In this document: piece after piece, positions 17,831 to 27,957 of the stretch
Layout of the letters: each line of letters starts with the position of its first letter
Numbering within the stretch: the stretch's first letter is position 1
Assembly (NCBI RefSeq): GCF_003668555.1
Contig: NZ_RCWN01000001.1
Coordinates: 2,765,501-2,829,500, forward strand
Length of the DNA: 64,000 bases
Direction of reading: 5' to 3'
DNA from: Notoacmeibacter ruber
GTDB lineage: Bacteria > Pseudomonadota > Alphaproteobacteria > Rhizobiales > Rhizobiaceae
Notes under the pieces: generated by a model
What the model saw: only the letters and a program-made list of their open reading frames with translations
Database searches by the model: none
Told to the model about the DNA's origin: nothing
Position numbers and translations under genes: made by a program

Positions 17831-18317
17831 CGCCGCATTCCGCCAGCGTGAAGATATCGCCCGCCCTCTTCGGACGCTCGATCTGATCGAGGGCCGGATT
17901 GTTATCGAGGCTTGCTGTGAAGTTCGGCAGCAGAATCTGGGTCGCCGCCTCGCGGTTGGCATCGGGAAGGGTCTGCAATGTCTCGCCGGGCGACAGGGCG
18001 TAGATCACGCTGCGATACAATATACAGGCTTCGAGCGCCTCTGCCGTCAGGTCATCTTCGGGACAGCGATGCGGCAACGTCATCACCGGCTGGTCGAATT
18101 CGGCAGACGGATTGATATAGGCCCGGCTTTCCAGCGCCCCCAATCGGACGAGAACCTCATGGGTGCCGGGCGGCGCATCCTTCGGTGTGACGAAGGCCAG
18201 CTCCGTGCGGCTGTCCTTCGTATCGTAAATGGCCCGGCCTTGGGCGCAGCTCGCCTGTGCGCCTGTCGCCATGCATCCGGCCGCCAAGACGATCAGCGCT
18301 GACAGGCCGGGCCGCAT
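17823..18317 (-). CDS. Hypothetical exported protein in the odhB-lpd interval
   Basis: A 164-residue protein with an export signal. It contains LAAGC, which could be a lipobox (C15), and also AQA-SC, a possible signal peptidase I site, so lipid attachment is uncertain. The mature part includes cysteines at about 85 and 97 and at the C-terminus (TLAECGDD), which could form disulfides. I do not recognise a family. It is 8 bases downstream of odhB and overlaps the SDR gene, so it is part of the operon. Confidence 0.65.
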   Translation of the reverse strand: MRPGLSALIVLAAGCMATGAQASCAQGRAIYDTKDSRTELAFVTPKDAPPGTHEVLVRLGALESRAYINPSAEFDQPVMTLPHRCPEDDLTAEALEACILYRSVIYALSPGETLQTLPDANREAATQILLPNFTASLDNNPALDQIERPKRAGDIFTLAECGDD

Positions 18318-18324
18318 AGCTCTC

Positions 18325-19962
18325 TTAAAGATCCAGAACGAGACGTTCCGGATCCTCCAGGCTTTCCTTGACGCGGACGAGGAAGGTCACCGCCTCCTTG
18401 CCGTCCACGATCCGGTGGTCATAGGACAGGGCCAGATACATCATCGGCCGCACGACGATCTGGCCGCCGACCACCATCGGCCGTTCCTGGATCTTGTGCA
18501 TGCCCAGAATACCGGACTGCGGACTGTTGAGGATCGGCGTCGACATTAGCGAGCCGTAGACGCCACCATTACTGATGGTGAAGGTGCCGCCCTGCATATC
18601 CGCCATGGTGAGATCGCCGTCACGGGCAGCGCGTCCCAGCCGGCCGATCTCTTTCTCGATCTCGGCGATCGTCATCTGATCGGCATTGCGCACGACCGGG
18701 ACCACCAGTCCGCGATCCGTTCCGACAGCCACGCCGATATGGGCGAAATGCTTGTAGATGATGTCGGTGCCGTCGATCTCGGCATTCACGGCGGGAATTT
18801 CTTCCAGCGCGTGGCAGACCGCCTTGGAGAAGAAGCCCATGAAGCCGAGCTTCACGCCGTGTTTCTTCTCGAACAGGTCCTTGTATTTCTTGCGCAACTC
18901 CATCACAGCGGTCATGTCCACCTCGTTGAAGGTGGTCAGCATCGCGGCGGTGTCCTGCGCGCCCTTCAGACGCTTGGCGATCGTCTGACGCAGACGACTC
19001 ATTTTCACGCGCTCTTCGCGCTCGGCATCGTCCGGCGCGCTCTGCGGGCGCTTGGGCGCCGGCTTGCTTTCCTTCTTCGGCGCAGGAGACGAGCTTTCAT
19101 CCTTGCCGCGTTCGATCGCCGCCAAGACGTCTCCCTTGAGAATCTGGCCGTCCTTGCCGGAACCGGAGATTTCGCTCTTGGTCAAATCGTTCTCGGCCAT
19201 CAGCTTCTTGGCGGCCGGAGCCGGATCGCGGCCCGCCCCGTCCATCTCGCCGTCATGGCGCTCATCGCGGCTTGCCGTGGTACCCGATTCGCCATGAATG
19301 GCCTGGCCGCCGCCATAGTCGGCCGCCTCGTCGGAACCGGAAGCCGAGGAGGAAGATTGCGCGCCCTCTTCGATCTTCACCAGAAGGTCGCCCGGCGCGA
19401 CCGTATCACCCTCGGAGACGACGATCTCGCGGACCACGCCGCTGACGGGGGCCGGCACTTCCTGCGCCGCCTTGTCGGTTTCCAGTTCGAGCAGCGGATC
19501 ATCGGCTTTCACCGTATCACCGACCTTGACGTAGATTTCGCCAACATCGGCTTCCGAAACACTTTCACCTGCAGAAGGCGTGTTGACCTCGATCAGCCGG
19601 CCACCTTTTCCTTCATCGGCCTTGCCGCCAGACTGGCCTTCGTCATGCGCCTTGCCCGGCTCGGAGTCGGCTGAGGCTGCTGCGGAGCCCTTGTCCTCGT
19701 CCTTGTCGGTCTGCGACGAACCATCGCCCTCGTCGATCGTCATCAGAAGCGTATCGATCTCGACCTCATCGCCGGTCTCGACGGCGATTTCGGCGATCGT
19801 ACCGGAAACGGGCGAAGGCAGTTCCTGCGCCGCCTTGTCCGTTTCAAGCTCCAGAAGGCTTTCATCCTTGGCGACGGTATCGCCAACCTTCTTGTAGATT
19901 TCGCCGACTTGCGCCTCGGTCACGCTTTCGCCGAGCGAGGGAACGCGGATTTCGGTAGCCAT
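18325..19962 (-). CDS. odhB: Dihydrolipoyl succinyltransferase (E2) with two lipoyl domains
   Basis: E2 forms the core of the 2-oxoglutarate dehydrogenase complex and moves the succinyl group to CoA. At 545 residues it is longer than the usual 400-420. The order is: lipoyl domain 1 (K43 in ETDKA), acidic linker (80-120), lipoyl domain 2 (K164 in ETDKA), linker, peripheral subunit-binding domain ([19 protein letters not shown], about 248-266), and the catalytic domain with H516 and D520 in DHRIVDG. Residues 17-55 and 138-176 agree at 31 of 39 positions. It is 32 bases after sucA. Confidence 0.96.
   Translation of the reverse strand: MATEIRVPSLGESVTEAQVGEIYKKVGDTVAKDESLLELETDKAAQELPSPVSGTIAEIAVETGDEVEIDTLLMTIDEGDGSSQTDKDEDKGSAAASADSEPGKAHDEGQSGGKADEGKGGRLIEVNTPSAGESVSEADVGEIYVKVGDTVKADDPLLELETDKAAQEVPAPVSGVVREIVVSEGDTVAPGDLLVKIEEGAQSSSSASGSDEAADYGGGQAIHGESGTTASRDERHDGEMDGAGRDPAPAAKKLMAENDLTKSEISGSGKDGQILKGDVLAAIERGKDESSSPAPKKESKPAPKRPQSAPDDAEREERVKMSRLRQTIAKRLKGAQDTAAMLTTFNEVDMTAVMELRKKYKDLFEKKHGVKLGFMGFFSKAVCHALEEIPAVNAEIDGTDIIYKHFAHIGVAVGTDRGLVVPVVRNADQMTIAEIEKEIGRLGRAARDGDLTMADMQGGTFTISNGGVYGSLMSTPILNSPQSGILGMHKIQERPMVVGGQIVVRPMMYLALSYDHRIVDGKEAVTFLVRVKESLEDPERLVLDL
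19435..19914 (-). repeat. Internal duplication encoding the two lipoyl domains of OdhB
   Basis: The DNA for residues 17-55 (19798-19914) and 138-176 (19435-19551) is similar at both base and protein level, offset by 363 bases. The bases have drifted more than the protein, so this is an old domain duplication or retention, not a recent tandem repeat or assembly artefact. Confidence 0.8.
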
Positions 19963-19994
19963 GTGTTCCGTCCGTCTTTCGTTTCTCTAGCCGC

Positions 19995-22900
19995 TCAATC
20001 GCCGAGCGCATCCTCAAGGAAAGCCTCGAGTTGTTCCAGGTGTTTTTTCATCAGGCCCGTTGCCGGGGAAGCGGCAGCCGCCCTGCCCGTATAACGAACC
20101 CGCTGATGCGTTGCATCGATATGGGCCAGAACCCATTCCAGATAAGGGTCGATGAAGCTCCAGGCGCCCATATTTTTGGGTTCTTCCTGGCACCAGACCA
20201 TCTCGGCATTCTTGAAGCGCGACAATTCGTTGATGAGCGCTTTGGCCGGGAAGGGGTAAAGCTGTTCGATGCGAAGCAGGTAAATGTCGTCGATGCCGCG
20301 CTTTTCGCGCTCTTCCAGCAGATCGTAATAGACCTTGCCAGAACACATGACGACGCGGCGGATCTTGCTGTCGCTGACCAGCTTGGTCTCGACCGAGTCC
20401 GGATTGTATTCAGCATCGTCGTAAAGCAGACGGTGGAAGGTGCTTTCGCCGCTCATCTCCGACATTTTGGAGACCGCGCGTTTGTGGCGCAGGAGGCTTT
20501 TCGGCGTCATTAGGATGAGCGGCTTGCGGAAATCGCGGACCAGCTGACGGCGGAGAATATGGAAATAGTTCGCCGGGGTCGAAACGTTGGCGACCTGCAT
20601 GTTGTCTTCGGCGCAAAGCTGCAGGAAGCGCTCCAGGCGCGCCGAGGAGTGCTCCGGCCCCTGTCCTTCATAGCCGTGCGGCAGGAGGCAGACGAGACCG
20701 CTCATGCGAAGCCATTTGCGCTCACCCGAAGAGATGAACTGGTCGAAGACGACCTGTGCGCCATTGGCGAAATCACCGAACTGCGCTTCCCAAAGCGTCA
20801 GCGCACGCGGCTCTGCGAGGCTGAAGCCGTATTCGTAGCCCAACACGGCCTCTTCGGAGAGCATCGAATTGATGACTTCGTAATGCGCCTGATTGGAGCC
20901 CAGACTGTTGAGCGGCACATAGCGGTTTTCGGTCCGCTGATCGTAGAGAACCGAATGACGCTGGCTGAAGGTGCCGCGCTCGCTGTCCTGGCCGGAAAGA
21001 CGAACAGGGTTACCCTCGACCAGAAGTGAACCGAACGCCAGGGCTTCCGCCGTCGCCCAGTCGATGCCCTCGCCGGCGTCCACCATCTTGCGGCGGTTAT
21101 CCATAAAGCGCCGAACCGTCTTGTGCGCTTCGAAGTCGTCGGGAACGGTCGAGATCTTTCTGCCGACCTCTTCCAGAACCTTCTTGGATACCGCTGTCTT
21201 GCCGCGACGCTGCTCATCGGCAACATCCGCCTTGCGCAGACCGCGCCATGCGCCGTCCAGCCAGTCGGCCTTGTTCGGCTCGTAGGAGTCGCCCGCGTCG
21301 AACTCTTCTTCAAGATGAGAGCGCCATTCACCCTTCATCGACTCCAGTTCGCTTTCGGAGACGAGGCTGTCCTTGTGCAGCTTGTCACCGTAAAGCGAGA
21401 CGACCGTCGAATGCTGGCGGATCACCTTGTACATTTTCGGTTGCGTGAAGCTCGGCTCGTCGCTCTCATTATGGCCATAACGCCGGTAGCAGAACATGTC
21501 GACGACGACCGGCTTGTGGAACTTCATCCGGAATTCGATGGCGATCTTTGCGGCATAGACCACGGCCTCGGGATCATCGCCATTGACGTGCAGGATCGGC
21601 GCTTCGATCATCTTGGCCACATCCGACGGATAGGGCGAAGACCGCGAGAAACGCGGATTGGTGGTGAACCCGATCTGGTTGTTGATGATGAAGTGAAGCG
21701 AGCCGCCGACGCGATGGCCGCGCAGACCGGACAGGCCGAGACACTCCGACACGACGCCCTGCCCCGCGAAGGCCGCGTCGCCGTGAATGAGAACCGGCAG
21801 AACCTTTACGCGCTCTTCCAGCGGCACGACGTCCTCGTGCTTTCGGTTGAAATGCTGATCCTGCTTGGCGCGCGCCTTGCCGAGCACGACCGGATCGACG
21901 ATCTCCAGGTGAGACGGGTTGGCCGTCAGCGACAGGTGGACATTATTGCCGTCGAACTCGCGGTCGGATGACGCACCGAGGTGATATTTCACGTCGCCCG
22001 AGCCTTCGACCTCGTCGGGCTTGAACGAACCGCCCTTGAATTCGTGAAAGATGGCGCGGTGCGGCTTGGCCATCACCTGGCTCAGCACGTTGAGGCGGCC
22101 GCGGTGGGCCATGCCGAGCACGATTTCCTTCAGGCCAAGTTGACCACCACGCTTGATGATCTGCTCCAGCGCGGGAATGACCGCTTCACTGCCGTCCAGG
22201 CCAAAGCGCTTCGTGCCCCGATATTTGACGTCCAGGAACTGTTCGAAGCCTTCCGCCTCGACCAGCTTCTGCAGGATCGCCTTCTTACCCATATCGGTAA
22301 AATCGACGCCCTTGTCCGGCCCTTCGATGCGCTGCTGAATCCAGAGCTTTTCCTCGGGATTGGAGATGTGCATGAATTCGACGCCGATCGACGAACAATA
22401 GGTCCGGCGCAGAATATCCAGCATTTCCCGGACCGTCGCCGTCTCCAGACCGAGCATATTGTCGATGAAAATCGGACGGTCGAGATCCTTTTCCTCAAAA
22501 CCGTAATTGGCCGGAGACAGCTCGTCGTAATCTTCTTTGTCGCCGGCAAGGCCCAGCGGGTCGAGATTGGCGTGCAGATGACCGCGGGCGCGATAAGCGC
22601 GGATCATCATCGTCGCGCGGACACTGTCGCGCGTCTGTTGATGGATCTGCTCTTCAGAGATGGCGGGCTCGCTACGCAGCGCCACGGCCTTCTCCGCTTT
22701 GCCGCGGATCTTGGTCTCGAAATTCTTTTCGACGTCGCCCCAATTGCCGTCGAGCACCGAAACCATCTCGCCATTTTCGGCGATCGGCCAGTCCGGACGT
22801 TCCCAGGACGGGCCCTCCGCATTCTTTTTCACGATCGCGGCATCGTCGCCGACGTCGTTGAAGAAGGTCTGCCAGTCGCTGCTGACGGAAGACGGATCGT

Positions 22901-23000
22901 CCTGCCAGCGCGCATACATCTGTTCGAGATAGTCGGCATTGCCGCCGTAGAGGAACGAGCTTTCGGCGAAGGTTTCGTTCTGTTGGTCGTTACGTGCCAT
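19995..23000 (-). CDS. sucA: 2-oxoglutarate dehydrogenase E1 component
   Basis: SucA decarboxylates 2-oxoglutarate with thiamine diphosphate. The 1001-residue protein has the N-terminal OdhB-binding segment (SFLYGGNADYLEQMYARW), then the ThDP core with EGFEQFLDVKYRGTKRFGLDG, MAHRGRLNVL, HGDAAFAGQGVV (the GDxA part of the ThDP motif) and RRYGHNESDEPSFTQP. The pyrimidine-domain QFGDFANGAQVVFDQF and the C-terminal WCQEEPKNMGAW and RAAAASPATG are typical. It follows sucD after 147 bases that contain a hairpin. Confidence 0.98.
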   Translation of the reverse strand: MARNDQQNETFAESSFLYGGNADYLEQMYARWQDDPSSVSSDWQTFFNDVGDDAAIVKKNAEGPSWERPDWPIAENGEMVSVLDGNWGDVEKNFETKIRGKAEKAVALRSEPAISEEQIHQQTRDSVRATMMIRAYRARGHLHANLDPLGLAGDKEDYDELSPANYGFEEKDLDRPIFIDNMLGLETATVREMLDILRRTYCSSIGVEFMHISNPEEKLWIQQRIEGPDKGVDFTDMGKKAILQKLVEAEGFEQFLDVKYRGTKRFGLDGSEAVIPALEQIIKRGGQLGLKEIVLGMAHRGRLNVLSQVMAKPHRAIFHEFKGGSFKPDEVEGSGDVKYHLGASSDREFDGNNVHLSLTANPSHLEIVDPVVLGKARAKQDQHFNRKHEDVVPLEERVKVLPVLIHGDAAFAGQGVVSECLGLSGLRGHRVGGSLHFIINNQIGFTTNPRFSRSSPYPSDVAKMIEAPILHVNGDDPEAVVYAAKIAIEFRMKFHKPVVVDMFCYRRYGHNESDEPSFTQPKMYKVIRQHSTVVSLYGDKLHKDSLVSESELESMKGEWRSHLEEEFDAGDSYEPNKADWLDGAWRGLRKADVADEQRRGKTAVSKKVLEEVGRKISTVPDDFEAHKTVRRFMDNRRKMVDAGEGIDWATAEALAFGSLLVEGNPVRLSGQDSERGTFSQRHSVLYDQRTENRYVPLNSLGSNQAHYEVINSMLSEEAVLGYEYGFSLAEPRALTLWEAQFGDFANGAQVVFDQFISSGERKWLRMSGLVCLLPHGYEGQGPEHSSARLERFLQLCAEDNMQVANVSTPANYFHILRRQLVRDFRKPLILMTPKSLLRHKRAVSKMSEMSGESTFHRLLYDDAEYNPDSVETKLVSDSKIRRVVMCSGKVYYDLLEEREKRGIDDIYLLRIEQLYPFPAKALINELSRFKNAEMVWCQEEPKNMGAWSFIDPYLEWVLAHIDATHQRVRYTGRAAAASPATGLMKKHLEQLEAFLEDALGD

Positions 23001-23040
23001 GGCACAATCCCGGACACTCGCCCGGCTCCTGAAATTTTAT

Positions 23041-23059
23041 CCGCCGATGTTATCGGCGG
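23041..23059 (-). other. Hairpin in the sucD-sucA spacer
   Basis: CCGCCGAT (23041-23048) and ATCGGCGG (23052-23059) form a perfect 8-bp stem with a GTT loop. There is no T-run on the minus strand (ATAAAATTTC follows), so it is not a standard terminator. It may stabilise or process the polycistronic message between sucD and sucA. Confidence 0.5.
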
Positions 23060-23147
23060 CGCCCTCGCCCGTCATGCGGCAGCTCCCCCGAGCCGCCCGT
23101 TTCAGTCCCGGCCGTCACTGGACCGCCGGGACCATGTCTAAATGGGC

Positions 23148-24068
23148 TCAGCCCTTCAGAACCTCAACCAGCGTCTTGCCGAGGCGAGCCGGAGAGGGCG
23201 AAACCGAGATTCCAGCCGCTTCCATCGCCGCGATCTTGTCTTCCGCGCCGCCTTTGCCGCCGGAGATGACCGCACCGGCATGGCCCATGGTCCGTCCGGG
23301 AGGCGCCGTGCGGCCCGCGATGAAGCCGGCCATCGGCTTCTTGCGGCCGGCTTTCGCCTGCTCGATCAGCCATTCGGAGGCTTCTTCCTCGGCCGAACCG
23401 CCAATCTCACCGATCATGATGATCGATTCGGTCTCCGGATCGTCGAGGAACATGTCCAGCATGTCGATGAATTCGGTGCCCTTGACCGGATCGCCGCCAA
23501 TGCCGACCGCGGTCGACTGGCCGAGACCCTCGTTAGTGGTCTGGAAGACGGCCTCATAGGTCAGCGTGCCCGAGCGCGACAGAATGCCGACGGAGCCCTT
23601 CTTGAAGATCGAACCCGGCATGATGCCGATCTTGCATTCTTCCGGCGTCAGAACACCCGGGCAGTTCGGCCCGATCAGGCGCGAGCCGCTTTCGGCGAGA
23701 CGGCCTTTCACCTTGACCATATCCTGAACCGGAATGCCCTCGGTGATGCAGATGATCAGCGGGATGTCTGCATCGATCGCCTCGATGATCGCGGCGGCCG
23801 CGCCTGCCGGCGGCACGTAAACGACCGAGGCGTTGGCGCCCGTGGCGTCCTTGCCTTCCTTGACGGATGCGAAGATCGGCAGTTCCTTGCCGGCCGCTTC
23901 GCCCGCGCCCTCACCGGCGGTCCAGACTTCGCCGCCCTTTTTCGGGTGCGTGCCGCCCACCATCTGAGTGCCGTAATAGGCCAGCGCCTGTTCGGTGTGG
24001 AACGTACCGGTATTGCCGGTCAGACCCTGCACGAGGACCTTGGTGTCTTTATTGACGAGAATACTCAT
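23148..24068 (-). CDS. sucD: Succinyl-CoA ligase alpha subunit
   Basis: SucD carries the phospho-histidine intermediate that couples succinyl-CoA hydrolysis to nucleoside triphosphate formation. The 306-residue protein has the CoA-binding start [20 protein letters not shown], the [10 protein letters not shown] segment and [12 protein letters not shown] near residue 262 with the phosphorylated His. It follows sucC by 15 bases. The length, slightly above that of Escherichia coli, matches other Hyphomicrobiales. Confidence 0.97.
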   Translation of the reverse strand: MSILVNKDTKVLVQGLTGNTGTFHTEQALAYYGTQMVGGTHPKKGGEVWTAGEGAGEAAGKELPIFASVKEGKDATGANASVVYVPPAGAAAAIIEAIDADIPLIICITEGIPVQDMVKVKGRLAESGSRLIGPNCPGVLTPEECKIGIMPGSIFKKGSVGILSRSGTLTYEAVFQTTNEGLGQSTAVGIGGDPVKGTEFIDMLDMFLDDPETESIIMIGEIGGSAEEEASEWLIEQAKAGRKKPMAGFIAGRTAPPGRTMGHAGAVISGGKGGAEDKIAAMEAAGISVSPSPARLGKTLVEVLKG

Positions 24069-24083
24069 ATCGTCCTTGTCCCC

Positions 24084-25277
24084 TCAGCCCTTTACCGCAT
24101 TGACGATCTTCTGCGCCGCATCGTCCAGATCGTCGGCGGCGATAACGTTCAGATCGCTCTCATTGATTAGCTGCTTGCCCCTCTCGACATTGGTGCCTTC
24201 GAGGCGAACGACGAGCGGTACTTTCAGACCGACTTCCTTCACGGCAGCGATCACACCTTCGGCGATGACGTCGCATTTCATGATGCCGCCGAAGATGTTG
24301 ACCAGAATGCCCTCGACGGCGGGATCGGCCGTGATGATCTTGAACGCCGCCGTCACCTTCTCCTTGGAAGCGCCACCGCCAACGTCGAGAAAGTTCGCCG
24401 GCTCCGCTCCGTAGAGCTTGATGATGTCCATCGTTGCCATGGCGAGGCCCGCGCCATTGACCATGCAGCCAATATTGCCGTCGAGCGCGACATAGGCGAG
24501 GTCATGCTTCGACGCCTCGATTTCCTTGTCGTCCTCTTCGCTCTTGTCGCGCAGCGCAACCACATCGTCATGGCGGAACAATGCATTGCCGTCGAAGGAG
24601 ACCTTGGCATCCAGCACGCGCAGATGGCCGTCCGTCATTACGATCAGCGGATTGACCTCCAGAAGGCTCATATCCTTCTCGGTGTAGGCCTTGTAGAGGA
24701 TCGGGAAGAGCTTGTGTCCATCGTCCTTCGCTGCGCCGTCGAGCTTCAGCGCTTCGCAGAGCTTCTCGCTGTCTGCATCGGTGACGCCCGCGGAAGGGTC
24801 GATCGGCAGGGTGAGGATCTTTTCCGGCGTCTCTTCGGCGACCGCCTCGATATCCATGCCGCCCTCGGTCGAAACGACGAAGGCATTCTTGCCCGTCGAG
24901 CGGTCGACGAGAATCGAGAGATAGAGCTCGCGGTCGATATCGGCACCGTCCTCGATATAGAGGCGGTTGACCTGCTTGCCGTCATCGCCCGTCTGCTTGG
25001 TGACGAGTGTGTTGCCGAGCATCTCATTGACGTTCTGAACGACTTCGTCGACGGATTTGGCGAGGCGCACGCCGCCCTTGGCGTCAGCGGGCAGTTCGCG
25101 GAACTTGCCCTTGCCGCGTCCACCGGCGTGGATCTGGCTCTTCACCACATAGAGCGGTCCGGGCAGCTTCTTCGCCGCAACTTCCGCTTCCGATGCCTCG
25201 AAAACCGGCACACCCTCGGCCACCGGCGCGCCATATTCCTTCAGCAACGCCTTGGCCTGATATTCATGAATATTCAT
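24084..25277 (-). CDS. sucC: Succinyl-CoA ligase (ADP-forming) beta subunit
   Basis: SucC binds the nucleotide and succinate. The 397-residue protein starts [19 protein letters not shown], has the ATP-grasp fold with [16 protein letters not shown] (phosphate-binding), [10 protein letters not shown] and [13 protein letters not shown], and ends with the power-helix region [14 protein letters not shown] and [13 protein letters not shown]. It lies 69 bases after mdh with a terminator-like hairpin in between, which may lower its expression relative to mdh. Confidence 0.97.
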   Translation of the reverse strand: MNIHEYQAKALLKEYGAPVAEGVPVFEASEAEVAAKKLPGPLYVVKSQIHAGGRGKGKFRELPADAKGGVRLAKSVDEVVQNVNEMLGNTLVTKQTGDDGKQVNRLYIEDGADIDRELYLSILVDRSTGKNAFVVSTEGGMDIEAVAEETPEKILTLPIDPSAGVTDADSEKLCEALKLDGAAKDDGHKLFPILYKAYTEKDMSLLEVNPLIVMTDGHLRVLDAKVSFDGNALFRHDDVVALRDKSEEDDKEIEASKHDLAYVALDGNIGCMVNGAGLAMATMDIIKLYGAEPANFLDVGGGASKEKVTAAFKIITADPAVEGILVNIFGGIMKCDVIAEGVIAAVKEVGLKVPLVVRLEGTNVERGKQLINESDLNVIAADDLDDAAQKIVNAVKG

Positions 25278-25314
25278 GGATCGGTTTCTCCCTATCGATC
25301 CTTCGAAAAGGAAA

Positions 25315-25334
25315 AGCCGGGCACGGGCCCGGCT
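25315..25334 (-). terminator. Terminator-like hairpin between mdh and sucC
   Basis: AGCCGGGC and GCCCGGCT (25315-25322 with 25327-25334) form a perfect 8-bp stem with a 4-base loop; on the minus strand TTTCCTTTTCG follows. The T-tract is interrupted, so partial termination is likelier than full, leaving more mdh than suc message. Confidence 0.55.
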
Positions 25335-25346
25335 GGATTGGATGGA

Positions 25347-26463
<1,117 letters not shown>

Positions 26464-26492
26464 AATACAAAATTTTCTTACGTAAACGTCAA
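26464..26492 (-). promoter_or_regulatory. Predicted mdh operon promoter with embedded ACGT-N2-ACGT element
   Basis: On the minus strand TTGACG (26492-26487) and TGTATT (26469-26464) have a 17-base spacer. The -35 and the next bases form TTGACGTTTACGTAAG, which contains the palindrome TTACGTAA (26478-26485). Fourteen of these bases recur in the barrel-protein leader (8878-8891). A regulator bound here would overlap the -35 box. Confidence 0.5.
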
Positions 26493-26520
26493 AGTTGCTC
26501 GTGAAAAACAGATATCTACT

Positions 26521-26539
26521 CCGCTATCAGCGATAGCGG
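26521..26539 (-). terminator. Possible weak terminator after the EamA gene
   Basis: CCGCTATC and GATAGCGG form an 8-bp stem with a 3-base loop. On the minus strand a TTTTT run appears only about 13 bases later, so termination would be weak. It lies between the EamA stop and the mdh promoter. Confidence 0.4.
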
Positions 26540-26558
26540 TTACTCTCTTGGACGCTGT

Positions 26559-27440
26559 TTAGCGGACACGGAGCTGGTCACGTACGGCAAAGCCGATCCC
26601 GACAAGCACGATGGCCGCACCCGTCCATGTAAGGGCCCCGTAATGCTCGTCCAGCGCCACAACGCCGACGATCAGCGCGACGGCAGCACCGACATAGCCG
26701 ATCTGGCTGAGATAGACGGGACCCCCCGCCCTCTGAAGGGCAAAAAGGGCCACATAGTAGGCGCAAGATAAGACAACCTGCAGGCCGGTGAGCATCGGGA
26801 CATTCATCAAAGCTCCGATATTCTCCAGGTCGCCCATAACGACAAGTCCGGCCAAAAGCATCAGCGCAGATGTGAGATTGCTTGCGGAAGCGAGTTCGGC
26901 GGCCCCTGCCCCCTCCGGCCATGCCAGACCGCGATAGATGTTTCCCACCGCCAGAAAAACGGGAATGAGAAGAGCCAGTGCCAGCCACAGGAGAGGAGCG
27001 TCCTCCATACGGGTCTCGCCCTTGCCGAGAACCAGAATGACGGCCCCGGCAAATCCGGCGAACACGCCGGTGAGCGCAAGACTGCTCGGACGCCGCATCC
27101 CGGCTGCAAGCGAAAGAGCCAGCGTGCAGACGGGCGAGAGAGTGAACATCAGCCCCACCTGGCCAGCGCCGAGACGGGGCGCAGCGGCGAAGACGATCAG
27201 ATTGGGAAGAACGTTCGAAACAAGGCCGGAGATGGTCGCATAACGCCAGAACCCGGACGGCCAGTCGCGACGCTTTTGTCGTCGAAGCAAAGGCGCCATC
27301 AGCCCGAGACCTGAACCGGCAGCGATCAGAAATGTCCAGACGAGCGGCGAAACACCGACCTCCACAGCGATCTTGCCCATCGGAAAGATCAGCCCGAGGA
27401 GAAGCCCGGTGACGATCAGGAGGGGGACAGGGCGGCTCAT
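26559..27440 (-). CDS. EamA/DMT family transporter
   Basis: The 293-residue inner-membrane protein has ten helices in two EamA repeats, typical of the drug/metabolite transporter superfamily; members export amino acids or other metabolites, and the substrate is not readable. Landmarks: LLIVTGLLLGLIFPMGKIAVE in helix 1 with the conserved proline, and SQIGYVGAAVALIVGVVALDEH in the second repeat with an acidic residue after helix 9. The ATG at 27440 shares its A with the stop of a VOC-family frame (TGATG); a GTG directly before it is also possible. Confidence 0.9.
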   Translation of the reverse strand: MSRPVPLLIVTGLLLGLIFPMGKIAVEVGVSPLVWTFLIAAGSGLGLMAPLLRRQKRRDWPSGFWRYATISGLVSNVLPNLIVFAAAPRLGAGQVGLMFTLSPVCTLALSLAAGMRRPSSLALTGVFAGFAGAVILVLGKGETRMEDAPLLWLALALLIPVFLAVGNIYRGLAWPEGAGAAELASASNLTSALMLLAGLVVMGDLENIGALMNVPMLTGLQVVLSCAYYVALFALQRAGGPVYLSQIGYVGAAVALIVGVVALDEHYGALTWTGAAIVLVGIGFAVRDQLRVR

Positions 27441-27637
27441 CACAGGTCAGCCGAACTGTTTGCCGGCTGTAGGAGATCCCACCGATTGCCGAATGGGTCA
27501 TCGAAAACGGCGGCCACGCCATAATCCTGGTGCAGCAAAATGGAAGCGGTCATGGTGAGCAGCTCGCAAATGAAGTCTCGCCGGCGAATGCCGGCGCGAC
27601 CGCCTACACCGAGACCGCCGCTATGACCACCTCTAGA
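27440..27637 (-). pseudogene. Remnant of a VOC (glyoxalase/dioxygenase superfamily) gene
   Basis: The minus strand has an open frame from 27637 to a TGA at 27442-27440. Its C-terminal 37 codons read ...QDYGVAAVFDDPFGNRWDLLQPANSSADL, a clear VOC C-terminus (AVFxDPFGNRWDL, with the usual acidic and aromatic positions). The only in-frame ATG (27553) leaves 37 residues, against 115-150 for a complete VOC domain, and the frame is closed by the TGA of the DUF3072 gene. The 5' part, about 80-100 codons, is missing. The stop still overlaps the EamA ATG (TGATG), so the two genes were once coupled. Confidence 0.7.
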
Positions 27638-27862
27638 TCATTGTCCGCGACCGGTCTCACCTTGCAGTTCGTCGATGCGCTTGCTCGCTTCCGCCTTCGT
27701 CAGATTGGCGTCGAAGGGCTCGCCGGCCTCTTCGCTCAAGGTTCTCAGATAGCTCGCCTGAGCGCCGGTCATCGCTTCGTCACCGGTTACCCAGTTTTCC
27801 GGATCCTTCTCGGCATTACCGGTCGGTTGATCTTTCGGGCGCGGGTCGGGCTGGCTCGTCAT
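27638..27862 (-). CDS. DUF3072 domain protein
   Basis: A 74-residue soluble protein. The C-terminal half MTGAQASYLRTLSEEAGEPF ... LTKAEASKRIDELQ is the DUF3072 motif, which looks like a helix-turn segment also seen at the end of some larger proteins; the N-terminal half is polar and proline-rich. Function is unknown. The start has AAGGAG at a good distance. Its TGA lies directly against the VOC remnant, consistent with a deletion that joined the end of this gene to the middle of the VOC gene. Confidence 0.85.
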   Translation of the reverse strand: MTSQPDPRPKDQPTGNAEKDPENWVTGDEAMTGAQASYLRTLSEEAGEPFDANLTKAEASKRIDELQGETGRGQ

Positions 27863-27957
27863 GATGCAAACACTCCTTATGATGTTCGCACAATGTTCTA
27901 GACCTGCAAACGTTCCCGCAAAGCAAGCGGCGGCATCGATTTTCTCTCAGCCTGCTG

